Of a DNA stretch of 64,000 bases, positions 44,489 through 51,654 are shown piece after piece. Under the pieces are notes generated by a model, which did not search any database, was not told where the DNA came from, and worked only from the letters and a program-made list of their open reading frames with translations. The stretch lies in the NCBI GenBank assembly GCA_035252015.1, contig DATFDP010000223.1, forward strand, positions 1 through 64,000, given 5' to 3'. Within the stretch, counting starts at the first letter, position 1, and each line of letters starts with the position of its first letter. The stretch is from JAICWP01 sp035252015. Its GTDB lineage: Bacteria; Acidobacteriota; Terriglobia; Terriglobales; Acidobacteriaceae. The position numbers were made by a program, and so were the translations under genes.

Positions 44489-44869
44489 CTAGGATCGAAC
44501 CACAGGTTCCCTGGTACCCCCGGAAATGTCCGCCACTGGGAAAAAGCACAACAGCAGCAGCGGCGCGTTGCCGGTGTTTCGAGTCACGTGCTTTTCTCCG
44601 GGTGGAACCAACAGGGCGTCTCCCGCTCGCAACTCGTAAGTGCCGCTCTCCGCGTGAGTCGTGCCCCGGCCCGACAGCACGTAAATACATTCTTCGAAAT
44701 CATTGTGATGATGGGGCCCGCGCGGTGTTTCGCCCGGCGCGGGAACTGGTATCTCCACCAGTCGCAGGGTGACCGCCCGCGCTCCCTTCTCGCCGGAGAC
44801 CAGCTCCAGCGCGGTGCGTCCTGGCAATCCCAGGCGCTTCGCCTCCGCCTGCGTACACACTCGCGCCAT
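44489..44869 (-). CDS. Single-domain cupin
   Basis: The 126-residue protein is one cupin barrel. Metal ligands are visible: GPHHHNDFEECIYVLSGRGT holds the His pair and Glu of motif 1, and LLVPPGEKHVTRNTG holds the His of motif 2. Cupins of this size in sugar-acid operons act as isomerases or as binding proteins. The open frame is longer upstream, but the ATG at 44869 overlaps the creatininase-family stop in TGATG, which is the natural junction. The substrate is unknown. Confidence 0.85.
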   Translation of the reverse strand: MARVCTQAEAKRLGLPGRTALELVSGEKGARAVTLRLVEIPVPAPGETPRGPHHHNDFEECIYVLSGRGTTHAESGTYELRAGDALLVPPGEKHVTRNTGNAPLLLLCFFPVADISGGTREPVVRS

Positions 44870-45669
44870 CAGCCCACCTGGTGCAGCCGCTTGATCTCGC
44901 CCACGCCGCCTTGCACCGCGTCCAGCTGGCGAAAAATCTGGCTTGCTTCTTTGGCGATGGCGTCGGCGATAGCGCTCACCATGCGCTTGCCTTTCTCTAC
45001 GGTTGCCGACTGCGGGCTGCCGTACCAGCCGGTAGGGGCGATGGAGCGAATGTCTGTGAGCACTGGCTGATAGCTGCGCGTGCGCCGCAGTTTGTCCATC
45101 TTGCTGGCGTGCGCCTGCTCGGAGGAATTCTGAATGCGGTCCAGATGCACCAGCTCCGGCCGCCGCGCCAGTACCGCCAACGCTTCGATTTCGCCGCCAT
45201 GCGTGAGCCCGTTGCACTCCGGGCCGAACAGGTCGGCGGCCACGTAGCAAGCCTGCGCCGTCGCCACTGTCATCCCATGCTCCCGATGCAGCGCCTCGGC
45301 CGCGATGGAGAGGGAAGCGATATTGCCCTCGTGCCAATTCACGATCAACAGGTATTTCGCTCCGTGCTTCGCGGTGGAGGAGCACGTTTCCACGACCACT
45401 CGCATGTAAGTCTCGGGAGTCAGCGTGATGGTGCCTTCGTAGGGCATGTGCAGGGGCGTGATGCCCAGCGGGCTTCCCGGCAGGACCAGGCCATCCATGC
45501 GTTGCGCCACTGCTTCCGCGATCACCTCGACGGCATACATATCGGTTCCGGTGGGCAGATGGGGACCGTGCTGCTCCACGCTTCCCGCCGGCAGAATGAC
45601 CAGGGGATTCTTCTTGAAGTGGGCTTCGATCTCCGGCTGCGTCAGCTCCACAAAGTAGCGGCTAGGCAA
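44869..45669 (-). CDS. Creatininase-family amidohydrolase
   Basis: The 266-residue protein has the full metal site of the family: ILPAGSVEQHGPHLPTGTD with Glu, His and Asp ligands, VNWHEGNIASL with the His ligand, and GLTHGGEIEALAVL with the Glu. Members hydrolyse cyclic amides or, in some inositol pathways, open a ring of a keto-inositol. The start is a TTG at 45669 with AAAGGAG 5-6 bases upstream, an unusual codon supported by that ribosome site. It overlaps the oxidoreductase gene by 8 bp. Neighbours (Gfo/Idh oxidoreductase, cupin, UxaA pair) favour a carbohydrate substrate over creatinine. Confidence 0.9.
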   Translation of the reverse strand: MPSRYFVELTQPEIEAHFKKNPLVILPAGSVEQHGPHLPTGTDMYAVEVIAEAVAQRMDGLVLPGSPLGITPLHMPYEGTITLTPETYMRVVVETCSSTAKHGAKYLLIVNWHEGNIASLSIAAEALHREHGMTVATAQACYVAADLFGPECNGLTHGGEIEALAVLARRPELVHLDRIQNSSEQAHASKMDKLRRTRSYQPVLTDIRSIAPTGWYGSPQSATVEKGKRMVSAIADAIAKEASQIFRQLDAVQGGVGEIKRLHQVG

Positions 45670-46750
45670 TGACGCTCCTTTCTGCTACTCGCTCGCGAGC
45701 CGCCTGCAATACGTCCGCAATGCGCGTGTAGCGGCCATGGTTCTCGATGGAACGCAGCGCGGCATAAACCACCGCCACGGCGATGTTGCCATTCTTCGCG
45801 CTCAATTCGCCCGGCTTGCCGGTGCGACAGCTCTCCGCGAACATCTCCAGTTCGGCGCGGAACATGTCGCTGGCCGGCAGCGTCAGCTCCTCGCGCTTGC
45901 CGTAGCCGTTTTTACCGCGCTGGATATAAAGCGTGGAAGTGAGGTGTAGCTTGTCGGGCGTGTCCCAGGTGCCGAAATCAATTTCATAGTGCATCAGACC
46001 CTGCGACCCGAACACGCGAACCGCGAAAACGCCTGGGGAGGTCCAGCACGAGCCCACATAACCAACCTTGCCGTCGGCAAACTTCAGCAGCGTCATGGAT
46101 TGGTCGTCCACCTCGGCGCCGACGGGCGAGAGCTTGGAGGCCATGGAGCCTACTTCCTCGATTTCGCCGCCCAGGTAATGCAGCAAGTCAAACTGGTGAA
46201 TGGCCAGTTGCGAAAGCGGGCCGCCCGGTGCCCGGTCCTTATACCAGCGCCACATGTTGGGTGTGAGTTCCAGGGCACGCTCGTTGGAGAAGTTAGCCTC
46301 CAGGAAGGCGACGCGGCCCAGTTCGCCGCTGTCAATTGCCTCGCGGATTTTGCGCACACCGGCCATGAGCCGCGCGCTGTGGCCCACCGTGACCGTGATT
46401 CCATGCTCTTTCTCCAGCGCGGCGATTTGCAGGCCCTCTTCCAGCGTGCTGGCGATCGGCTTTTCCGTGTAAACGTGCTTGCCCGCATGGGCTACTTCAC
46501 GCGCTACCGGCAGGTGCTGCTCATTGGGCACGGTTAGAATGGCGCCCTTAATCTCGGGCGAGGCGAGCATGGTCTTCAGATCGGCTGCCGCGGGCACGCC
46601 CATTTCACGTTCGAAATTCTCCCGTTTCTCCGGCGAACGACTGTAGGCGGCGACGATTTTCAGCTTGTCGGATTTGGCAGCGGCGCGGGTCAGGACCTTG
46701 GCCCAGCGGCCCAACCCAATGATGCCAACTTTGACCGGCTCTGCGCTCAT
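45662..46750 (-). CDS. Gfo/Idh/MocA-family oxidoreductase
   Basis: The protein has 362 residues from the ATG at 46750, with GGGAAGAAG upstream. The Rossmann domain starts VKVGIIGLGRWAKVLTRAAA. TVPNEQHLPVA and GKHVYTEKPIASTLEEGLQI (the EKP motif, whose Lys is catalytic) are conserved. The C-terminal domain has APGGPLSQLAIHQFDLLHYL with the family His and Asp. The family oxidises or reduces sugars, inositols and sugar acids with NAD(P). It is the first gene of the minus-strand operon and is divergent from the GntR regulator. Confidence 0.92.
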   Translation of the reverse strand: MSAEPVKVGIIGLGRWAKVLTRAAAKSDKLKIVAAYSRSPEKRENFEREMGVPAAADLKTMLASPEIKGAILTVPNEQHLPVAREVAHAGKHVYTEKPIASTLEEGLQIAALEKEHGITVTVGHSARLMAGVRKIREAIDSGELGRVAFLEANFSNERALELTPNMWRWYKDRAPGGPLSQLAIHQFDLLHYLGGEIEEVGSMASKLSPVGAEVDDQSMTLLKFADGKVGYVGSCWTSPGVFAVRVFGSQGLMHYEIDFGTWDTPDKLHLTSTLYIQRGKNGYGKREELTLPASDMFRAELEMFAESCRTGKPGELSAKNGNIAVAVVYAALRSIENHGRYTRIADVLQAARERVAERSVIA

Positions 46751-46820
46751 CGAGCTTCTTCCCGAGTGGAATCTCTTGACCGTGATGCGGCCCGCGATGT
46801 ACAAAAGACGGGCGCGAGTG

Positions 46821-46835
46821 GTAGTACGGTATTAC
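46821..46835. promoter_or_regulatory. Likely operator for the divergent GntR regulator
   Basis: GTAGTACGGTATTAC is an imperfect palindrome (GTAGTA and TATTAC, five of six positions paired) in the 88-bp gap between the oxidoreductase and GntR starts. It lies 3 bp before the GntR ATG. The GGTATTAC part resembles the GTNNNAC core bound by FCD-type GntR proteins. Autoregulation of both directions is likely. Confidence 0.4.
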
Positions 46836-46838
46836 AGT

Positions 46839-47585
46839 ATGACTTCCTCGTCAAGCCAACAGCCGACCAATGGCGCCGCCACCCTCTCCGCAATTCCTCG
46901 CGCCGCCGCCCCCTTGCGCCGCCAAGTAGCGGATGAGCTTCGCCAATCCATCATCAGCGGCCGGTTGGCGCCAGGCGCGCGCCTGGTAGAACGCGAACTG
47001 ATCGCCATGATGGGGGTTTCGCGTACCGTCATTCGCGAGGCGCTGCGGCAGCTGGAGTCCGAAGGCCTGGTGGCTATGATTCCCAACAAGGGTCCGGTGG
47101 TGCGTGAGCTGACGCTGGCGGAGGCCAAGGATCTGTATTCGATTCGTGCCGTGCTGGAAGGCCTGGCTGCTCGCCTGTTTGTGGAAAACGCCGATGAGGC
47201 ACAATTCCGCAAACTGCAGACGGCGTTAACCGTCACCGCCGCTGCGTACAAAGCCGCCGATCCGGAAGTGTTGCTAGGGGCGAAGAATCGCTTTTACGAC
47301 GTGCTGTTCGAGGGCGCAGGCAGCGAAACGCTGTCGTCCATGATTGCCACGCTGCATGCCCGAATCCGGCGCTGGCGGGCTCTGGGCCTGGCGCACCCGA
47401 AGCGTTCGCCCCGCCGCTCCCAGGAGAGCATCAAGGGCTTGCGCGCGGTGGTGACGGCCATTAAGGCGCGCGATGCCGAGCAGGCCGAAAAGATTATGCG
47501 TGACGAAGTCACCAGGGCAGCCGCTGAAGTCATTCGCCTGCTGGCCAATTCCCCGCCGCAGGCTGCCGCACAGCAGGCTCCGTAG
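46839..47585 (+). CDS. GntR-family regulator with FCD ligand domain
   Basis: The protein has 248 residues from the ATG at 46839; the frame is open upstream but that part is antisense to the oxidoreductase. The winged helix is at residues 20-90 (LRRQVADELRQSIISGRLAP, GVSRTVIREALRQLESEGLV). The FCD domain follows (LTLAEAKDLYSIRAVLEGLA, with metal-binding positions in KNRFYDVLF and the C-terminal helices). FCD regulators respond to carboxylates or sugar acids. It heads the operon with the two UxaA-type genes and faces the Gfo/Idh operon, so it probably controls both. Confidence 0.92.
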   Translation: MTSSSSQQPTNGAATLSAIPRAAAPLRRQVADELRQSIISGRLAPGARLVERELIAMMGVSRTVIREALRQLESEGLVAMIPNKGPVVRELTLAEAKDLYSIRAVLEGLAARLFVENADEAQFRKLQTALTVTAAAYKAADPEVLLGAKNRFYDVLFEGAGSETLSSMIATLHARIRRWRALGLAHPKRSPRRSQESIKGLRAVVTAIKARDAEQAEKIMRDEVTRAAAEVIRLLANSPPQAAAQQAP

Positions 47586-47619
47586 TGTTCTAATTCCGCA
47601 ATACATGAGGAGAGAAGGG

Positions 47620-47904
47620 ATGACCACCTCTTTTATCGTCCACGACAAAGCTGACACCGTCGGCGTAGTCGTGGTGGAGGATGTGCAGCTGGGCAAGGAT
47701 CTGACCGGCTGGATCATGGAAACGGATGAAACCATCACCCTGAAGTCGCTGGATCCGGTGCCGCTGGGCCACAAGATCGCGCTACGCGATATCAAGTCGG
47801 GAGACACCGTCTTGAAATATGGCAATGATGTGGGCCGCGCGGTGGCTGACATCGGCCGGGGACGCCACGTCCACGTCCATAATCTGAAGACGAAGAGGTG
47901 GTGA
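47620..47904 (+). CDS. UxaA-type dehydratase small subunit (SAF domain)
   Basis: The 94-residue protein is a SAF domain as in the N-terminus of altronate dehydratase (UxaA) and in sulfolactate lyase SuyA. It reads FIVHDKADTVGVVVVEDVQL, LDPVPLGHKIALRDIKSGD, TVLKYGNDVGRAVADIGRG and HVHVHNLKTKR. GGAGAGAAGGG precedes the ATG. It would pair with the large subunit that starts 2 bp after its stop. In classic UxaA of enterics both parts are one chain; here they are split, as in several non-enteric operons. Confidence 0.9.
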   Translation: MTTSFIVHDKADTVGVVVVEDVQLGKDLTGWIMETDETITLKSLDPVPLGHKIALRDIKSGDTVLKYGNDVGRAVADIGRGRHVHVHNLKTKRW

Positions 47905-47906
47905 GA

Positions 47907-49073
47907 ATGGCACGCTACGACTTCTACGGATATCGCCGCGAAAATGGCCGGGTGGGAATCCGCAACCATGTAATTATTCTTCCGCTGGACGACCTTTCCA
48001 ACGCTGCGGCAGAGGCCGTCGCCAACAACATTAAAGGCACGCTGGCCCTCCCCCATGCTTATGGCCGGCTGCAATTTGGCGAAGACCTGGAGCTGCACTT
48101 CCGCACCCTGATCGGCACCGGCTGCAATCCCAATGTGGCCGCTTGCGTGGTAATCGGCATTGAGCCCGGCTGGACGGGACGCGTGGTCGAGGGCATTGCC
48201 GCCACGGGCAAACCGGTTGCTGGGTTTTCCATTGAAACGAACGGCGACATCAGCACCGTTGCGGCCGCCTCGCGCAAAGCGCAGGAGTTCATGCAGTGGG
48301 CTACCGAGAAGCAGCGCGAGCGCTGCTCCATCGAGGACCTGTTCGTCTCCACCAAGTGCGGCGAGAGCGACACCACCTCCGGCTTGGGCTCCTGCCCCAC
48401 TGTCGGCAATCTGATTGACAAGCTGGACCCGCTGCACGTGACCACCTGCTTCGGCGAAACCTCCGAGCTCACGGGCGCGGAAGTCGTATGCGCCAGCCGC
48501 GCCGCCAGCAAGCAAGTGGCCGACAAATTCATGCAGGTGTTCAACGCCTATCAGGAGGTGATTGACCGCCACAAAACCAGCGACCTTTCGGAATCGCAGC
48601 CTACCAAGGGCAACATCGCCGGCGGTCTGACTACGATTGAGGAGAAGGCCTTCGGCAACCTGCAGAAGATCGGCAAAAAGGCGAAGTTCATTGACGTTCT
48701 AAAACCTGCAGAGGCGCCGGCCAAGGGTCCGGGACTCTACTACATGGATACATCCTCCGCGGCCGCGGAGTGCGTCACGCTGCAGGCGGCTGCCGGATTT
48801 GTGGTTCATCTCTTTCCCACCGGCCAAGGCAACGTGATCGGCAATCCCATTGAGCCGGTCATCAAGCTCACCGCCAATCCGCGTACCGCACGCACCATGC
48901 GCGAGCACATCGACCTGGACGTCTCCGGCCTGCTGAGGCGCGAGATGAATCTGGACGAAGCCGGCGACAGGCTGATTGAAATCATGTTACGCACCTGCAA
49001 TGGCCGGCTGACCTGCGCCGAGGCGCTGGGTCACCGTGAATTTGTCATGACCAAGCTGTACCAGAGCGCGTAA
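47907..49073 (+). CDS. UxaA/GarD/SuyB-type dehydratase large subunit
   Basis: The 388-residue protein matches the C-terminal catalytic domain of the altronate/galactarate dehydratase and sulfolactate lyase family: RVGIRNHVIILPLDDLSNAA, LIGTGCNPNVAACVVIG, VSTKCGESDTTSGLGSCPTV and TCFGETSELTGAE. The end has FPTGQGNVIGNPIEPVIKLT. The enzymes remove water (or sulfite) from a 2,3-dihydroxy acid or analogue using an iron centre, and the conserved cysteines here fit that. The exact substrate (altronate-like sugar acid, or another C4-C6 acid) cannot be told from sequence. Confidence 0.9.
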   Translation: MARYDFYGYRRENGRVGIRNHVIILPLDDLSNAAAEAVANNIKGTLALPHAYGRLQFGEDLELHFRTLIGTGCNPNVAACVVIGIEPGWTGRVVEGIAATGKPVAGFSIETNGDISTVAAASRKAQEFMQWATEKQRERCSIEDLFVSTKCGESDTTSGLGSCPTVGNLIDKLDPLHVTTCFGETSELTGAEVVCASRAASKQVADKFMQVFNAYQEVIDRHKTSDLSESQPTKGNIAGGLTTIEEKAFGNLQKIGKKAKFIDVLKPAEAPAKGPGLYYMDTSSAAAECVTLQAAAGFVVHLFPTGQGNVIGNPIEPVIKLTANPRTARTMREHIDLDVSGLLRREMNLDEAGDRLIEIMLRTCNGRLTCAEALGHREFVMTKLYQSA

Positions 49074-49126
49074 GGAAGCGTTGTGGTGCCGCCCCTATCG
49101 GGGCTGGGCATGTTCTTGGCGTGATA

Positions 49127-49146
49127 CCCAGGGCTGACGCCCTGGG
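49127..49146. repeat. Palindromic repeat after the dehydratase operon
   Basis: CCCAGGGCTGACGCCCTGGG forms an 8-bp perfect stem with a TGAC loop and belongs to the GGCTGAAGCC family seen at 26981 and 43404. A related stem CCCCTATCGGGG lies about 35 bp before it. Located 53 bp after the dehydratase stop, it may end that transcript. The rest of 49074-49337 is the promoter region of the flavoprotein operon. Confidence 0.6.
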
Positions 49147-49263
49147 CTGAAGATTGTTTCGCCCTGCGGGCCGCGTGTGGCCACGCGACACACCGAGGAT
49201 CGAACATGGCAGCAGCTGTTCATTCTTTCGAATGTAGAGGGAAGATGCGAGGGAAGTTGTATG

Positions 49264-49289
49264 GTGGTCTGACCACTTTGTGATATTAT
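49264..49289 (+). promoter_or_regulatory. FadR-type operator and -10 box before the flavoprotein operon
   Basis: GTGGTCTGACCAC (49264-49276) is a perfect 13-bp palindrome with the TGGTNNNACCA core used by FadR/PdhR-type (FCD) GntR regulators. TGATATTAT (49281-49289) after it fits an extended -10 box (TATTAT at 49284-49289). The operator therefore lies between -35 and -10, where binding would block transcription. The GntR regulator at 55035-55709 is the best candidate ligand sensor. Confidence 0.6.
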
Positions 49290-49337
49290 GCGCCGCTTAT
49301 CTGGACAGCACACTGGCCTGTAAAGGAAGGAGGGGGC

Positions 49338-51008
49338 ATGTGCGCCATCACCCGGCGCGGTTTTATGAAGGGCGCGGCTTTGGCCCCGCTGGCGCTCAGC
49401 CCTTTGTCACTACATTCCCAAACCGCCTCCAGTGATCGTTTTGACATTGTGGTGGCGGGCGCCGGTCACAATAGCCTGATCACTGCCGCTTACCTGGCCA
49501 AGGCCGGCTACCGCTGCCTGGTGCTCGAGGGTCGCGCGGTGGTTGGCGGCGGGGTCAAAACCGCCCAGCTCACCTTGCGCGGCTTCCATGACGACGTCTG
49601 TTCCACGGCCCACAGCGGTATCCAGGCCAACCCGCTGCTCCGCGACAACGAACTTCGTCTGGCCGATTACGGCCTCGAATACATCACGCCCGACCCCATC
49701 TTCCACATTGTGTTCGGCGACGGCTCGTACCTAACCCAGTGGCGCGATCTGGACCGCACCGTTGCCGAGTTTGGCAAGTTTTCCAAAAAGGACGCCGCGG
49801 CTTATCGGCGCATGCTGGCCGAATTCGACTCCGTGAAGGTGGTTTTCGGGGCTGCTAGTTTCAATCCCATCGGCTTCGGCCCGCCCATGAATGAGCGCCT
49901 GGCCAAGGTGCCGCGCGGCAGGCTATGGCAACGCCGCCTGGCCATGTCGGCCTGGGAAATCATCCGCGATAGTTTCGAGGACGACCACTCGCGCGCCGCC
50001 CTGCTGTTCATGAGCCATCTCTCCTCGGAATCGCCCAACGAGCCCGCTACCGGTCGCTTCGCCTACGGCTTTGCCGGCCAGCAGCATGGCGGGCGCCCTC
50101 TGCCCAAGGGCGGATCAGGGATGCTGACTCAGTCGCTGGCCCGCTTCATTGAAGCCCACAACGGTGTGATTCTCACCAACAAGTGGGTACGCAGCTTTAT
50201 CATCGAGAATGGCCGCTGTGCAGGCGTGGAATGCGACGACGGCAGCTCCTATCGTGCCAGCAAGGCGGTGGTCTCGACCATCCATATCAAGCACCTGGTG
50301 AAAATGGCGCCGGCCCAGCTCTGGGGCCAGGACTTCCTGGACGGCGTGGACACCTGGCAGGGTGAGCGCACCATGTTCGTGAGCCATTACGCCACCTCGG
50401 TGGCGCCCACCTATGCGGTTCAGGGCGGCAGTCTGACGCCCACGGAAGCCGGCGTGATCGCCAATGCAGACCGGGCGCTGCGCTTCGGTTTGGACGACAC
50501 ATCCGGCGTGGTCAATCTCGACCGGCCGCCGCTGCAGGTCATTTGTTGCAGTGTTCCCGACCCTTCGCGCACGCCTCCGGGCATGCACACTGTCAAGATT
50601 ATCGGCTTCCAGCCCTACACCCTGAAGAAAGGCCCGCAGCACTGGGACGAAATCAAGCACCAGGTGGACGAGGCCCACTTGAATTATTTGCGGCGCTTCT
50701 CGCCCAACCTGACCGATGACAGGATTCTGGCGCGCTTCCTGACCAGCCCGCTCGACATTGAGCGCATGAATCCGCACTTCTGGCATGGCAGCGCTCACGG
50801 CGGACGATCAGATGCCGCGCAATCCGGCCCCATGCGCCCCATGCTGGGCTGGGCACAGCACCGCATGCCCATTGCTGGGCTGTACCAGACGGGCGCCACC
50901 ACTCATCCCGGCGGCTCGGTTACGGGCGCGCCCGGTCGCAACGCGGCCATGGTCATGCTCAAGGATTTTGGCACCAGCATTGAAGAGGTGGTGAGCAGGA
51001 GAACGTAG
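49338..51008 (+). CDS. Tat-exported phytoene-desaturase-like FAD oxidoreductase, copy 1
   Basis: The 556-residue protein starts MCAITRRGFMKGAALAPLAL, a twin-arginine signal (TRRGFM), after a strong GGAGGGGG ribosome site. The FAD dinucleotide motif is FDIVVAGAGHNSLITAAYLA with ending residues CLVLEGRAVVGGGVKT, as in COG1233 phytoene dehydrogenase-like proteins. The C-terminal FAD contact is GLYQTGATTHPGGSVTGAPG. Carotenoid desaturases of this fold are cytoplasmic, so export by Tat is unusual. It leads a three-gene operon and is a close paralog of the protein at 51655-53331, with most residues identical by eye across the core. It probably oxidises a hydrophobic or cyclic substrate in the periplasm and passes electrons to the adjacent cytochrome. 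Confidence 0.88.
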   Translation: MCAITRRGFMKGAALAPLALSPLSLHSQTASSDRFDIVVAGAGHNSLITAAYLAKAGYRCLVLEGRAVVGGGVKTAQLTLRGFHDDVCSTAHSGIQANPLLRDNELRLADYGLEYITPDPIFHIVFGDGSYLTQWRDLDRTVAEFGKFSKKDAAAYRRMLAEFDSVKVVFGAASFNPIGFGPPMNERLAKVPRGRLWQRRLAMSAWEIIRDSFEDDHSRAALLFMSHLSSESPNEPATGRFAYGFAGQQHGGRPLPKGGSGMLTQSLARFIEAHNGVILTNKWVRSFIIENGRCAGVECDDGSSYRASKAVVSTIHIKHLVKMAPAQLWGQDFLDGVDTWQGERTMFVSHYATSVAPTYAVQGGSLTPTEAGVIANADRALRFGLDDTSGVVNLDRPPLQVICCSVPDPSRTPPGMHTVKIIGFQPYTLKKGPQHWDEIKHQVDEAHLNYLRRFSPNLTDDRILARFLTSPLDIERMNPHFWHGSAHGGRSDAAQSGPMRPMLGWAQHRMPIAGLYQTGATTHPGGSVTGAPGRNAAMVMLKDFGTSIEEVVSRRT

Positions 51009-51027
51009 GAGAACGGGAGGTGAGGTT

Positions 51028-51645
51028 GTGAAACCTAAGCGAATGTTGGCCCTGGCGAGTGTGGCGCTGGCGATCTTGCTTCTTGCTGCCGTGAAATTGC
51101 CGGCTCAGGGTACGCCCCAATATCCGCCGCAGGTCGTGCCCGACAATCCGCTCCACCCTGCCGCGCCTACACAGCCCCTGCCCTACAGCCACAAGACCCA
51201 TCTGGCGCTCAAAGTTGGCTGCCAGTTCTGTCACACGAATCCTGACCCCGGCACGATGATGACCTACCCCGCCACCAGCATCTGCATGACCTGCCATCAA
51301 TCAGTAGCCACCGATTCACCGTCCATCAAAAAACTGGCAGAGTTTGACCGCAATCATCAGGCCATTCCCTGGGTGCGCGTCTACAAAGTGATGCCGGGCG
51401 TGAAGTGGGGCCATCGCTTTCATCTCGCGGCTGGTCTGAAGTGCCAGAACTGCCATGGCCCGGTGCAGGAGATGCCGGCGATGTATGAGAGAACCAGCGT
51501 GACCACCATGGGCGTTTGCATCTCCTGCCACGAGAAGAACCACGCTAAGACCGTGTGCAGCACCTGCCACTCCTCGCCATCCCTGCAGGAGGGGACGGCA
51601 GCCGCCGCGCCACACGCCACAGCGGGCAAGTCCACGGAGAATTAG
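51028..51645 (+). CDS. Pentaheme c-type cytochrome
   Basis: The 205-residue exported protein starts at a GTG with GGGAGG 7 bases upstream and has a signal (MLALASVALAILLLAAVKLP). Five CxxCH heme sites are visible: CQFCH, CMTCH, CQNCH, CISCH and CSTCH. Extra His residues (YSHKTHLALK, WGHRFHLA) are placed as sixth ligands, as in cytochrome c3 and c7 families. It lies between the two Tat flavoproteins with gaps of 19 and 9 bp, so it is almost certainly their electron acceptor or the link to the respiratory chain. Confidence 0.92.
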   Translation: MKPKRMLALASVALAILLLAAVKLPAQGTPQYPPQVVPDNPLHPAAPTQPLPYSHKTHLALKVGCQFCHTNPDPGTMMTYPATSICMTCHQSVATDSPSIKKLAEFDRNHQAIPWVRVYKVMPGVKWGHRFHLAAGLKCQNCHGPVQEMPAMYERTSVTTMGVCISCHEKNHAKTVCSTCHSSPSLQEGTAAAAPHATAGKSTEN

Positions 51646-51654
51646 GAGCACATC

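Noticed and set aside
44870..45385. Upstream extension of the cupin frame
   Set aside because: It is a shadow of the creatininase-family gene; the cupin starts at the TGATG junction at 44869.
46665..46838. Upstream extension of the GntR frame
   Set aside because: Partly antisense to the oxidoreductase, and it contains the intergenic palindrome; no homology before the ATG at 46839.
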